Below, piece by piece: positions 25,102 to 32,070 of a stretch of 43,571 nt of DNA (its first letter is position 1; each line of letters opens with the position of its first letter). This DNA is from a virus. A program made the translations under genes and the position numbers. The stretch spans positions 1 through 43,571 of the IMG/VR virus record IMGVR_UViG_3300044695_000689; one strand, written 5' to 3'. The notes beneath the pieces are model-generated. The model saw only the letters and a list, made by a program, of their open reading frames with translations. It did not search any database and was not told the DNA's origin.

Positions 25102-26690
25102 TATGCCTCCTCACTGATTACGTTACTGTACAGGTCAACTATTTTTTGATGACTGTCTACCTTGCCTTGCAGCATGGCATACATCTTCTTCTCAACATCC
25201 GAGCCTTGCAGGTGAACAACAGTCATCTTGTTCTTCTGCCCGACTCGTTCAATACGTCCGATGCACTGCAGATAAGTCTCTACGCTCATCACTGGCGACC
25301 AGAACACAACGGTGTCAGCAGCAGTTAGCGTGATGCCGTGCGCTGCAGATTGCGGCTGAATCACAAGCACTCGCGGGTCGGTCAAAGATTGGAATCGTTT
25401 GATGATCTCTGCGCGTTCTTGTGCTGCAACTGAACCCTGTATGACCTCGCTCGTGAAACCTTCGCTAGTTAAGAACTTCGTGACTACATCAATAGTATGG
25501 ATGTACGGAACAAATACTACAACCTTGTTTGACGTTTCATCAAGTACATCTTTCAGTTCGCGCAGTCGCGGAGAGATGTCGAACTCAATGACTTGCTGCT
25601 TGTCGGTATACACCGCACCGCCGCTGATCTGTAGAAGTTTATTCAACGATGCTGCTGCGTTTACGGCGGAGATTTGTTCCCCTGCTGCTTCAATCAGCAT
25701 CTGCTGCTTTAGCGTTTTGTAATACTTTGCTACCTGCGAAGTAAGCGGCACATCGCGTGTCTGATAAGTAAGTTCTGGTAGATCAAGACACTCTTTCTTG
25801 GAGTACCTCACTGCGGGCTGTAACGCTCGGTGTACTTCTTCTTTGTGCGTCGGTCTAGGCAACCACTTAAAGCGGCTTACCTGCTGCATAACTTTATCTC
25901 GCCACGCCGTCGTGAACTTCGGCACGCGCTGGGGCGACACGAGTCTTGCAAGACCAAACGCATCAACAGGTGACTGTGAGGCGGGTGTGCCAGTCATCAT
26001 CCATAGCCACGTGTCGGGCGTGAGTAGTTTGGCTAGGGTCTTCCATCGCTTCGTCGATGCCGTTTTGTAAGCGTTTGCCTCGTCAACAATGATCAAGTCG
26101 AACTTGGCAGCGACGAGTTCATCGAACACCACGTGTGTGCCGTCGTAGTTGATGATCGTGAAGTCGTACTCGCTCTCAATGATCTTCTTTCTTTTCTCGC
26201 TCGTGCCGTAGGCCACGGCGCACGTACGGTGCATGGCAGTCCTAAAGACATCTGCTTGCCACGCCGAATACATGATAGATAGAGGACAGACCACCAAGAC
26301 TTTCTTGATGATCCCTAAGTTCATTAGATAGTCAGCGGCCCAGATAGCAGCGGATGTCTTGCCCGTACCTGCCTCGTTGAAACAGAACGCACGTTGTCTA
26401 ACGGACAGGAACGAAGCCGTGTCTCGCTGATGTTCAAACGGCTTGTATACGCCGGGCCAGTTGTAGTCTCGCAATATGGGTGAAGGAAGTTTTGGAAGAG
26501 TTATGTTCGGCTGCGCCTGATCAATGATGGCGCTTGCTACAGATACTTCCTTGTGATCCCAGAACAAAACTATTTCTTTACTGTTGCCTTGTGACTTAGT
26601 GATCTCGCACTTCTCTACATGACTGTAGATATCGTCAGCAAGGTTGTAAGGAATACTGAACTGTAATGCTTGGTTTTCAACTATGTTCAT
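25101..26690 (-). CDS. SNF2-family DEAD/DEAH helicase
   Basis: This 529-residue superfamily 2 ATPase probably remodels or unwinds DNA during replication or recombination. Visible motifs: Q-like YKPFEHQRDTASFL (83-96), Walker A EAGTGKT (106-112), motif Ia VLVVCPLSI (131-139), Walker B IVDEANAYK (201-209), motif III MMTGTPASQ, and motif VI QCIGRIERVGQKNKM near the C-terminus, the SNF2 'QxxGRxxRxGQ' form. Length is typical for small phage SNF2 proteins. A possible weak terminator lies upstream between it and the HNH-like gene. Confidence 0.92.
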   Translation of the reverse strand: MNIVENQALQFSIPYNLADDIYSHVEKCEITKSQGNSKEIVLFWDHKEVSVASAIIDQAQPNITLPKLPSPILRDYNWPGVYKPFEHQRDTASFLSVRQRAFCFNEAGTGKTSAAIWAADYLMNLGIIKKVLVVCPLSIMYSAWQADVFRTAMHRTCAVAYGTSEKRKKIIESEYDFTIINYDGTHVVFDELVAAKFDLIIVDEANAYKTASTKRWKTLAKLLTPDTWLWMMTGTPASQSPVDAFGLARLVSPQRVPKFTTAWRDKVMQQVSRFKWLPRPTHKEEVHRALQPAVRYSKKECLDLPELTYQTRDVPLTSQVAKYYKTLKQQMLIEAAGEQISAVNAAASLNKLLQISGGAVYTDKQQVIEFDISPRLRELKDVLDETSNKVVVFVPYIHTIDVVTKFLTSEGFTSEVIQGSVAAQERAEIIKRFQSLTDPRVLVIQPQSAAHGITLTAADTVVFWSPVMSVETYLQCIGRIERVGQKNKMTVVHLQGSDVEKKMYAMLQGKVDSHQKIVDLYSNVISEEA

Positions 26691-26705
26691 ACTGTACCTA
26701 TTTGT

Positions 26706-26731
26706 AAAAGCCCGTCTCGTGGGCCAGACGG
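26706..26731 (-). terminator. Possible weak terminator between HNH-like and SNF2 genes
   Basis: On the - strand a 6-bp stem (CCGTCT/AGACGG, 26712-26717 with 26726-26731, 8-nt loop) is followed by GC and TTTT. The overlapping short stem GCCC/GGGC is directly followed by TTTT. This is weak compared with the hairpin at 23465. The rest of 26691-26871 shows no convincing gene; the longest GTG-start frame is about 38 codons and Pro-rich. Confidence 0.35.
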
Positions 26732-26871
26732 TTGACGCTTAAGGTGGAGGCTGTGCGGGGGGTGCCCAACACGCGGGTGCCTTACCGTCAACTGACGCGG
26801 TTTGCGGTATCACTCCCGCAGGGGAAGGGTGAAAGAAAACCCCATCCAACGCACTCACGCCTTACGTTGAA

Positions 26872-27126
26872 TTACTTCATCGCTCCGCTCGACTTGCGAC
26901 GGAACGAACGATTCTTAGATGGTGCCTGTAGACGAGTGCCGTCGCGGTTGGTGCCGCCTTTCGACAACGCCCTTACATGTGCCACATCTTTACCTTTTCG
27001 GTCAATGCCTTTTTTGTCGTACGACCGACGCGCACGTTGTCGCTCCATACGATCTTCATGTTCGTCACGCGCTACCTGCTTTTTGTACTCATGCTTGTAG
27101 GGGCGCGGCTTGTTTACATACGGCAT
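26872..27126 (-). CDS. HNH-endonuclease-like small basic protein, possibly degenerate
   Basis: This is an 84-residue, very basic protein with MPYVNKPRPYKHEYKKQ at its start and GIDRKGKDVAHVRALSKGG, then LQAPSKNRSF, at its end. The 'dVxHxxxLSkGGtNrdxNLrlxsxxxNrsf' pattern is that of phage HNH proteins. The usual Asp-His pair before the loop reads Ala-His here, and the zinc CxxC pairs found in many HNH enzymes are missing, so it may bind DNA without cutting or use the remaining His and Asn. It sits 2 nt upstream of the Fe-S nuclease stop in the replication arm. Confidence 0.6.
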   Translation of the reverse strand: MPYVNKPRPYKHEYKKQVARDEHEDRMERQRARRSYDKKGIDRKGKDVAHVRALSKGGTNRDGTRLQAPSKNRSFRRKSSGAMK

Positions 27127-27128
27127 AA

Positions 27129-27782
27129 CTACCTCACCTTGTAGAACTTACATTTCTCGACCGGACACCAACCGCACAAGCCAGTTGGTTTCTCAGGCCA
27201 CATGTTGTTTTCGTACGATAACTCTAATCTATTCAAATCGGATGCAAACTCCATCCAGAGTTTGTTTATATCAGAACGCGAATACTCTTCCGGCACGAAC
27301 GAGTTCCTAGTTATGAACAGCAGTCCCGCCTTGATGTTGACCACCTCTGGGAAGTGGCAGTAAGTCATCAACGCCATCAACTTCAACTGCTTCGGGTCAG
27401 GATACTTATTGCTGCCGGTCTTGTAGTCGATGATGTATGCATCCTCACCGTCCACGATCAGCAAATCAACAATCCCACGAACCCAACGGTTCTCGTCGTC
27501 AAACTCACACGGCGTCTTGTCCAGTCGCAGCCCCATCTGATATTCGGGGTATCGGTTTCCCGGTATCTTCAAGAGTTCATCAAGCACAGGCTTGTAGTGT
27601 GCGTAGTGCTTGGCAAGCGGCTTGCCTTCGCGAACGTAGTCTTCGACAGCCTTGTGAACCTCCGTTCCATACAACATCTGCTCTGTAACTTTCTTAGTTA
27701 CAGACTTGGCAACCTTAACTTCGTAATACTGCCGAGGGCAGTTCACAAAGTCTTTAAGGCTACTGTACGACCATTGAATCAT
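27129..27782 (-). CDS. RecB/Cas4-like PD-(D/E)XK nuclease with Fe-S Cys set
   Basis: This is a 217-residue nuclease of the RecB/Cas4/AddB type. Conserved residues: GTEVHK with His43, GIVDLL with Asp106, IIDYKTG with Asp119 and Lys121, and a Gln-containing helix after it (YPDPKQLKLMALM). One Cys near the N-terminus (Cys15 in NCPRQYY) and three near the C-terminus (Cys203, 206, 211 in LCGWCPVEKC) match the 1+3 arrangement that binds a 4Fe-4S cluster in Cas4 and AddB. It likely is a 5'-3' DNA exonuclease for recombination or host DNA processing. It overlaps the adjacent coiled-coil gene by ATGA. No CRISPR array is near, so a Cas4 role in adaptation is not indicated. Confidence 0.88.
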   Translation of the reverse strand: MIQWSYSSLKDFVNCPRQYYEVKVAKSVTKKVTEQMLYGTEVHKAVEDYVREGKPLAKHYAHYKPVLDELLKIPGNRYPEYQMGLRLDKTPCEFDDENRWVRGIVDLLIVDGEDAYIIDYKTGSNKYPDPKQLKLMALMTYCHFPEVVNIKAGLLFITRNSFVPEEYSRSDINKLWMEFASDLNRLELSYENNMWPEKPTGLCGWCPVEKCKFYKVR

Positions 27783-27988
27783 TCGTTGTCACCCTTAACG
27801 TGGACACCCAAGTCAGCCAGTTGTTTGCGCTGCTTAACTATGGTCTTCCAGTAACTATTGTTCAGTTCTCTCAAAGTCTTCATGTAGATTTCCTCCAACC
27901 GTATGTGCTCCTTCAGCAGAGTAACTTCTGCCTCAAGTTCCTTTATACGATCAGCACTCTCCATAAGACTGTCCGTGTTTAGTCTCAC
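27779..27988 (-). CDS. Small coiled-coil protein
   Basis: This is a protein of up to 69 residues, almost entirely a charged helix (ADRIKELEAEVTLLKEHI and then KTLRELNNSYWKTIVKQRKQLADLG). The furthest start (27988) overlaps the DNA polymerase end by 38 nt; an internal ATG at 27964 (MESADRI) gives a smaller overlap and is equally plausible. It overlaps the Fe-S nuclease start by ATGA. Function unknown; it could be an adaptor for the polymerase or nuclease. Confidence 0.55.
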   Translation of the reverse strand: MRLNTDSLMESADRIKELEAEVTLLKEHIRLEEIYMKTLRELNNSYWKTIVKQRKQLADLGVHVKGDNE

Positions 27989-29810
27989 AGGCCACAGGCA
28001 GACCTTTAGCCCAGTCCGGTGGAGTAGACATTACTTGTGTTATGAACGCAAGGGCGTCTTGAAGTTCACTCGTGCGTACCACGATAACGGCAGCGTCATG
28101 CACGGTCAGCACGGGCCTGTATCGCTCACGTAGTTTAAGCATCTGCTCAGCCACGATGATACGAGCAAGTGCCTGCACCACGTTCTCGACTACCGAACCT
28201 CCCCAGATAGATACAGCACCCTTGCGGGAGTCGTAGGTCATGCGTTCATCTTCGATACGCAAATTCGGGTATCGGATATACAATCCATTAGGCAGTCGTA
28301 GACCTGTGCTGTTTACTCTTACTGCATCGTGTTGCCCCAACGAATACTCATTCATCTCGCTAGTCCAACCTGCGATATGACTCAGCGCCATCTCTGAATC
28401 ACGCCACAAGTCCACGATCTTGTCGTTGATGCTGCGATACAAGTTCACGATCTGCTTGCACTCGTCCTCTGGCAAGTCGGCTCCCGGCGGCTGCGTCTTC
28501 AGAGTGTGCCGTAACTTCGCTGCGCCCGTGCCGTAGCCAAGTCCAAGGATGCAGGTCTTACCTACGAACCGTTCGACGGGATCGGCCTTGCTGATCGGTC
28601 GCTTGTAAATCTTGCTAGCGAACCTGCTGTATACGTCATCACCCTCGCGGAACTGCTCAACCAGAGCATGCTCTCCTGCAAACCACGCCAGAACCCGTGC
28701 TTCGATTTGTGAACTGTCACAGTTAATAACGGTGTGGCCTTCGGGCGCGATCACCGAGTTCTTCAGTGTCTTCTTTTTCTTGTCGCGGCTAGGCAGGTTC
28801 TGGAAATTAACCGAGTCAGTCCCGGCCCAACGGCCTGTGTGAGCGCCGTAATACTTGAGCGGGATAGGTAGCCGACCGCGATTCCTAGCACCAATACCGA
28901 TAAAGCGTTCAATGCGTGACTCCTCTATGGTTGACTTAGTACCCAAACGCACGGCGCACAGTTGCTGTACAAGCGGGTTATCGGATTCCAGTAATGCGAT
29001 AAAGCCCTCGTCGTTCTTGGCGAGAGCGAAAGTTTCCTTGTTCGTTGTGACACTGACTTTCTTGGGCGGCTCGACACCGTGTTCTTTTAAGACAGCAGCG
29101 AACTGCGGGTTGCTTGCCAACTTCTTGCGTACATCTTCTTCGGTAGCCGCGCCGAGTTTGTCCATCAGACCGCGCAGCAGTTCAGACTTCTCCTGTTTGA
29201 TTTCTTCAAGACGCTGTAGCAACAAGGCGTCGTCAACATGCAGCACAGGTTGCGTATACATACGCAGCGTCATGTCGATGAGGTCTAGTTCGGACTGCGG
29301 GAACCCTTCGGCAAGCAGAGCGTTGAACAACCTGAAGGTGAGTTGAGTGTCGTTTATGCAGTATTCCGCATAACGCTCAAGTTCTTCTTTGTTGAAGTCA
29401 GCGCGGCGTTTGCCAAGAGCGTTGACAACCTCTGTACCTTTCTTACCCAACGAGTACCGCTCGACTAGTGCGGCCAGCGAACCTCCCGCATCAACACCAT
29501 GTATTGCACGTGCCATACACAGCGTATCAAAGTAGTACGCCGGGACTATGTTGAAGATGAACGACAGGATCGCACCATCGAATTGAGTATTATGGCAGAG
29601 CAGCGCGGAGTTGCTCCAATCAACTTGCCCAAGCCATGCCTTGATCTCGGCATGCGTACCGCTGAACCACATCGGGGCGTCATCGTCGATCTTCATCGAC
29701 ACGCCTATAACTTCAAACTTAGGATTGCGTACGTACTCCTCAGTAGTCAACCTGCTAAGGCTGAAGTCCTTGGCGTAATACGTTTCAAAATCTAGCGTTA
29801 CAAAACTCAT
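27951..29810 (-). CDS. polA: Family A DNA polymerase with 3'-5' exonuclease
   Basis: This 619-residue replicative polymerase has an N-terminal proofreading exonuclease (LDFETYY with Asp7 and Glu9; HNTQFDGAIL; YAEYCINDTQLTF) and a C-terminal polymerase domain. Motif A is NCDSSQIEARVLAW (around residue 365). Motif B is RFVGKTCILGLGYGTG, in which Leu stands at the place equivalent to E. coli Phe762. Motif C is VHDAAVIV (around 571), in which the usual Glu after the catalytic Asp is Ala. The start at 29810 is chosen because it forms an ATGA overlap with the upstream gene and gives MSFVTLDFET; an ATG five codons earlier exists. It belongs to the same operon as the nuclease and helicase downstream. 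Confidence 0.95.
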   Translation of the reverse strand: MSFVTLDFETYYAKDFSLSRLTTEEYVRNPKFEVIGVSMKIDDDAPMWFSGTHAEIKAWLGQVDWSNSALLCHNTQFDGAILSFIFNIVPAYYFDTLCMARAIHGVDAGGSLAALVERYSLGKKGTEVVNALGKRRADFNKEELERYAEYCINDTQLTFRLFNALLAEGFPQSELDLIDMTLRMYTQPVLHVDDALLLQRLEEIKQEKSELLRGLMDKLGAATEEDVRKKLASNPQFAAVLKEHGVEPPKKVSVTTNKETFALAKNDEGFIALLESDNPLVQQLCAVRLGTKSTIEESRIERFIGIGARNRGRLPIPLKYYGAHTGRWAGTDSVNFQNLPSRDKKKKTLKNSVIAPEGHTVINCDSSQIEARVLAWFAGEHALVEQFREGDDVYSRFASKIYKRPISKADPVERFVGKTCILGLGYGTGAAKLRHTLKTQPPGADLPEDECKQIVNLYRSINDKIVDLWRDSEMALSHIAGWTSEMNEYSLGQHDAVRVNSTGLRLPNGLYIRYPNLRIEDERMTYDSRKGAVSIWGGSVVENVVQALARIIVAEQMLKLRERYRPVLTVHDAAVIVVRTSELQDALAFITQVMSTPPDWAKGLPVACETKHGQSYGEC

Positions 29811-30355
29811 GGATCGACGCTCCATGTTTCTGTCTGACGCTCAAGCCTAGGCCACTCAGATTCAGTGATGAACGACTTGTCTTGCACGAGTACATGATTA
29901 GTGGGCTGCGCCGTAAACCTGCCGTTGTCTAACTTGATGAAGTAAAACTCTTTGGACTGTTCTGGTTCCAAACTAAATCCATCAAGCATAGGTATGGCTG
30001 TGAACATGTATCGCCCAGTCAGTTCTTCTTTAGAACGCAGGCGAACGCGCATTGTTACGGCTTCAAGGAACGGATACTCCACCACGCTGAAGTGATGTCC
30101 GTAGCAATCCCAAGTCTGGCTATCGCACGGCATCCAATTCATTGTCGTGGTCGATACCTTGTGCATGAGTCTGTGCAGCGGCACGTTCCGATACACTGCC
30201 CCACACTCCAACATAACGTGACAACCCCAAGTACGACCGGGATGGCTCACTAGCCCAAACCACGCCACTCGCTCCCAGTCACTGTTACCAAACGTGTGTG
30301 GCTGAACATAACAATACGTATGTCTTGGTAACGGCCCTGCACTCGAATAAATCAT
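29807..30355 (-). CDS. Hypothetical protein, 182 residues
   Basis: This soluble protein is rich in aromatic and Cys/His residues (HTYCYVQPHTFGNSDWERV, then WGCHVMLECGAVYRNV, MNWMPCDSQTWDCYGHHF). The distribution suggests a compact beta fold. I do not recognise the family. It is linked by ATGA overlaps to the gene before it (30352) and to the polymerase after it (29810), so it is translated with the polymerase. Confidence 0.6.
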   Translation of the reverse strand: MIYSSAGPLPRHTYCYVQPHTFGNSDWERVAWFGLVSHPGRTWGCHVMLECGAVYRNVPLHRLMHKVSTTTMNWMPCDSQTWDCYGHHFSVVEYPFLEAVTMRVRLRSKEELTGRYMFTAIPMLDGFSLEPEQSKEFYFIKLDNGRFTAQPTNHVLVQDKSFITESEWPRLERQTETWSVDP

Positions 30356-30534
30356 TTCTTCTTACCACCCTTTTTTAATGTGGCGACTTCTTCGCGCAGC
30401 CGCCTGATCTCGTCGTGACATGCCCAAAGCACCCCACCTACGGTGAGGAACTTAAATTCTGTAGTTGTTCCAGTGTCATTGATCTCGTTCGGTAACGCAC
30501 GAATCAAGTCCAAGATGTCTTCTTCAGTTTCCAT
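30352..30534 (-). CDS. Small protein with C-terminal coiled coil
   Basis: This 60-residue protein begins METEEDILDLIRALPNE and ends in a basic coiled-coil tail (EIRRLREEVATLKKGGKKK). It overlaps the next gene by ATGA, which supports translation. No recognisable domain; the Shine-Dalgarno is weak. Confidence 0.5.
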   Translation of the reverse strand: METEEDILDLIRALPNEINDTGTTTEFKFLTVGGVLWACHDEIRRLREEVATLKKGGKKK

Positions 30535-30543
30535 TATTGGACT

Positions 30544-30828
30544 CTACTTCGGCACGATGAAGTCTCGTTTGACTTGATCGCGTACCAACGTCAGCAGTTT
30601 GCAAATCACGTGCGTCTGAGACTTGGTTTTACCGTTACGGTTCAGCGAGTCGAACTCTGCGGAGTAAATCTCAATGATGTCCCACCGCAGCACTTCCAAC
30701 TTACCGTCATCGTCGATCTTCGCCCACACCGTTTCGGGCATGGCAATCTTCTTCACGTGTTCTTCGGGGATGATCAAGTATGCATCATCGTCCTCGACCG
30801 TCTCTTTCTTAATCTCACTCATGAACAA
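30544..30828 (-). CDS. Hypothetical acidic protein, 92-94 residues
   Basis: This protein begins M(FM)SEIKKETVEDDDAYLIIPEEHVKK and ends VRDQVKRDFIVPK. Two start choices (30828 or 30822) both overlap the glycosyltransferase gene end at 30815. No domain recognised. It lies in the continuous - strand run between the glycan genes and the polymerase block. Confidence 0.55.
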   Translation of the reverse strand: MFMSEIKKETVEDDDAYLIIPEEHVKKIAMPETVWAKIDDDGKLEVLRWDIIEIYSAEFDSLNRNGKTKSQTHVICKLLTLVRDQVKRDFIVPK

Positions 30829-31492
30829 TCTCCTTGGCTACGTTCATCCATTCTTTCCCATATTCAACATCTACCCAATCCTTGAACCACGGCCCACCTC
30901 TGGTGAAGTGAACGGCTTGCGGGTTCGGGCAATCATTTTTCGTATGCCACCCTTCCAGATAGTTGTAGGCAATCGGCAGATCGCCTATGCATGCGTCCCA
31001 CAAGAACCTCAGTTGATGAAGGTACATGCCAGACTCACGGTTCACGATCTCGGGGGTGAGCGTCTTAACGTGTAAGTGTTCACAGTTCCACAGGATCATG
31101 CTCGACCAATTCTTACGCGGATACTGATGTTGCACCGCCCCGTCCATCTTCGTTGACTCTTTCGGCTTGTAGTCGTGCTTCACTACAACCACGCCGTAGT
31201 ACGGGTTCATGTAGTCCTGCAACGCAGCGACATCACCTCGCCAGAAAAAGTCACAGTCCATGAACACCGCCCACCCCTTGTACCCTGCAAGGTGCGGCAC
31301 GAGGAAACGGGTGAAGGAAAACTCTGTCGATGACAACGGGTCATGCTCACGCCAGTACAGGTTCCGTTCGCGCATCTCCTGTTGTTTGATCGGCTGAATC
31401 TCAAGCGGCACGGACGTATGCTTGAGCAGAGAGTGACGGCACACTTGGTACGCGATGTCTTCGCGGCTGTCCCAACCAATAAAGATTTTCAT
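30815..31492 (-). CDS. GT8-like glycosyltransferase
   Basis: This 225-residue GT-A-fold sugar transferase begins MKIFIGWDSREDIAYQVCRHS, the typical opening of small glycosyltransferases that handle nucleotide sugars. The metal-binding DxD is DCD (79-81) in WAVFMDCDFFWRGDV. The C-terminal HTKNDCPNPQAVHFTRGGPWF carries a His-x-Thr motif near the expected nucleotide-binding end. It could modify phage DNA bases, phage proteins or host surface sugars; the substrate is not visible. It overlaps the next upstream gene by ATGA and belongs to the glycan block with the TPR-GT fusion and the methyltransferase. Confidence 0.82.
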   Translation of the reverse strand: MKIFIGWDSREDIAYQVCRHSLLKHTSVPLEIQPIKQQEMRERNLYWREHDPLSSTEFSFTRFLVPHLAGYKGWAVFMDCDFFWRGDVAALQDYMNPYYGVVVVKHDYKPKESTKMDGAVQHQYPRKNWSSMILWNCEHLHVKTLTPEIVNRESGMYLHQLRFLWDACIGDLPIAYNYLEGWHTKNDCPNPQAVHFTRGGPWFKDWVDVEYGKEWMNVAKEIVHE

Positions 31493-31848
31493 GTCTTCTT
31501 GATCCCCTGTGCTAGAGCAAGGAACTTCTCCAATTTCTGCACTGTGATTTCCGTGTTTCTCATTCCGAATACGATCCCGGCTTTCTCGGCGAGTTTGACC
31601 ACGTTATATAACTCGCCGCCTTCCAGAGAACGGGCGCACTCTTCGCAGTGTGTTTTCTTACGTAGCCTTGGGTAAAGGTTGCAGTAGTCACAAGTCAGTT
31701 CCTTGTCCATCCACTGCCAGCCAAAACATATCCGCATCATGGCACGGTGGAATGCGTGGGGTTTTCGGGTTACTCCAAACTGCTGGACACCCTCCGCGCC
31801 CGGCAGTAGCCAACGGCCTAGTTCTTTCTTCTGATGCACAGATGTCAT
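31489..31848 (-). CDS. Small zinc-ribbon-like protein
   Basis: This 119-residue protein has two Cys pairs, CDYC and CEEC, about 17 residues apart (TCDYCNLYPRLRKKTHCEEC), a likely zinc ribbon. Around it are helices without further motifs. GGGAG precedes the start at 31848, and its stop overlaps the GT8-like gene start by ATGA. It may bind nucleic acid or a partner in the glycan block; no function can be assigned. Confidence 0.6.
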   Translation of the reverse strand: MTSVHQKKELGRWLLPGAEGVQQFGVTRKPHAFHRAMMRICFGWQWMDKELTCDYCNLYPRLRKKTHCEECARSLEGGELYNVVKLAEKAGIVFGMRNTEITVQKLEKFLALAQGIKKT

Positions 31849-31884
31849 TTGCTTTCTCCCCTCATACTTTCATGTCTTCGCTAA

Positions 31885-32070
31885 TCATGGCTCTTGCACC
31901 CATCTTGCGTCTGTACTTTTCAACTGTCTCACCTCAGTTTCCAGTTCTTCAATGCGAGACACGTACCATCTGATTCGCTCACGCATCTCGCGTATCTCTC
32001 TCTTGTAGTCGGTCGAAGTGTGAGTCATACGATCCCACTCACGATCCCAATCGTCATCTGTATTTTTCAT
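31885..32070 (-). CDS. Small coiled-coil protein, 61 residues
   Basis: This highly charged helical peptide has the sequence REIREMRERIRWYVSRIEEL in its middle. It starts at 32070 in an ATGA overlap with the end of the TPR-glycosyltransferase gene. No known domain. It probably forms a coiled coil, but could be a marginal gene. Confidence 0.5.
   Translation of the reverse strand: MKNTDDDWDREWDRMTHTSTDYKREIREMRERIRWYVSRIEELETEVRQLKSTDARWVQEP

Noticed and set aside
27129-27782. Cas4 of a CRISPR-Cas system
   Set aside because: No other cas gene or array lies in the window; the context is phage replication.
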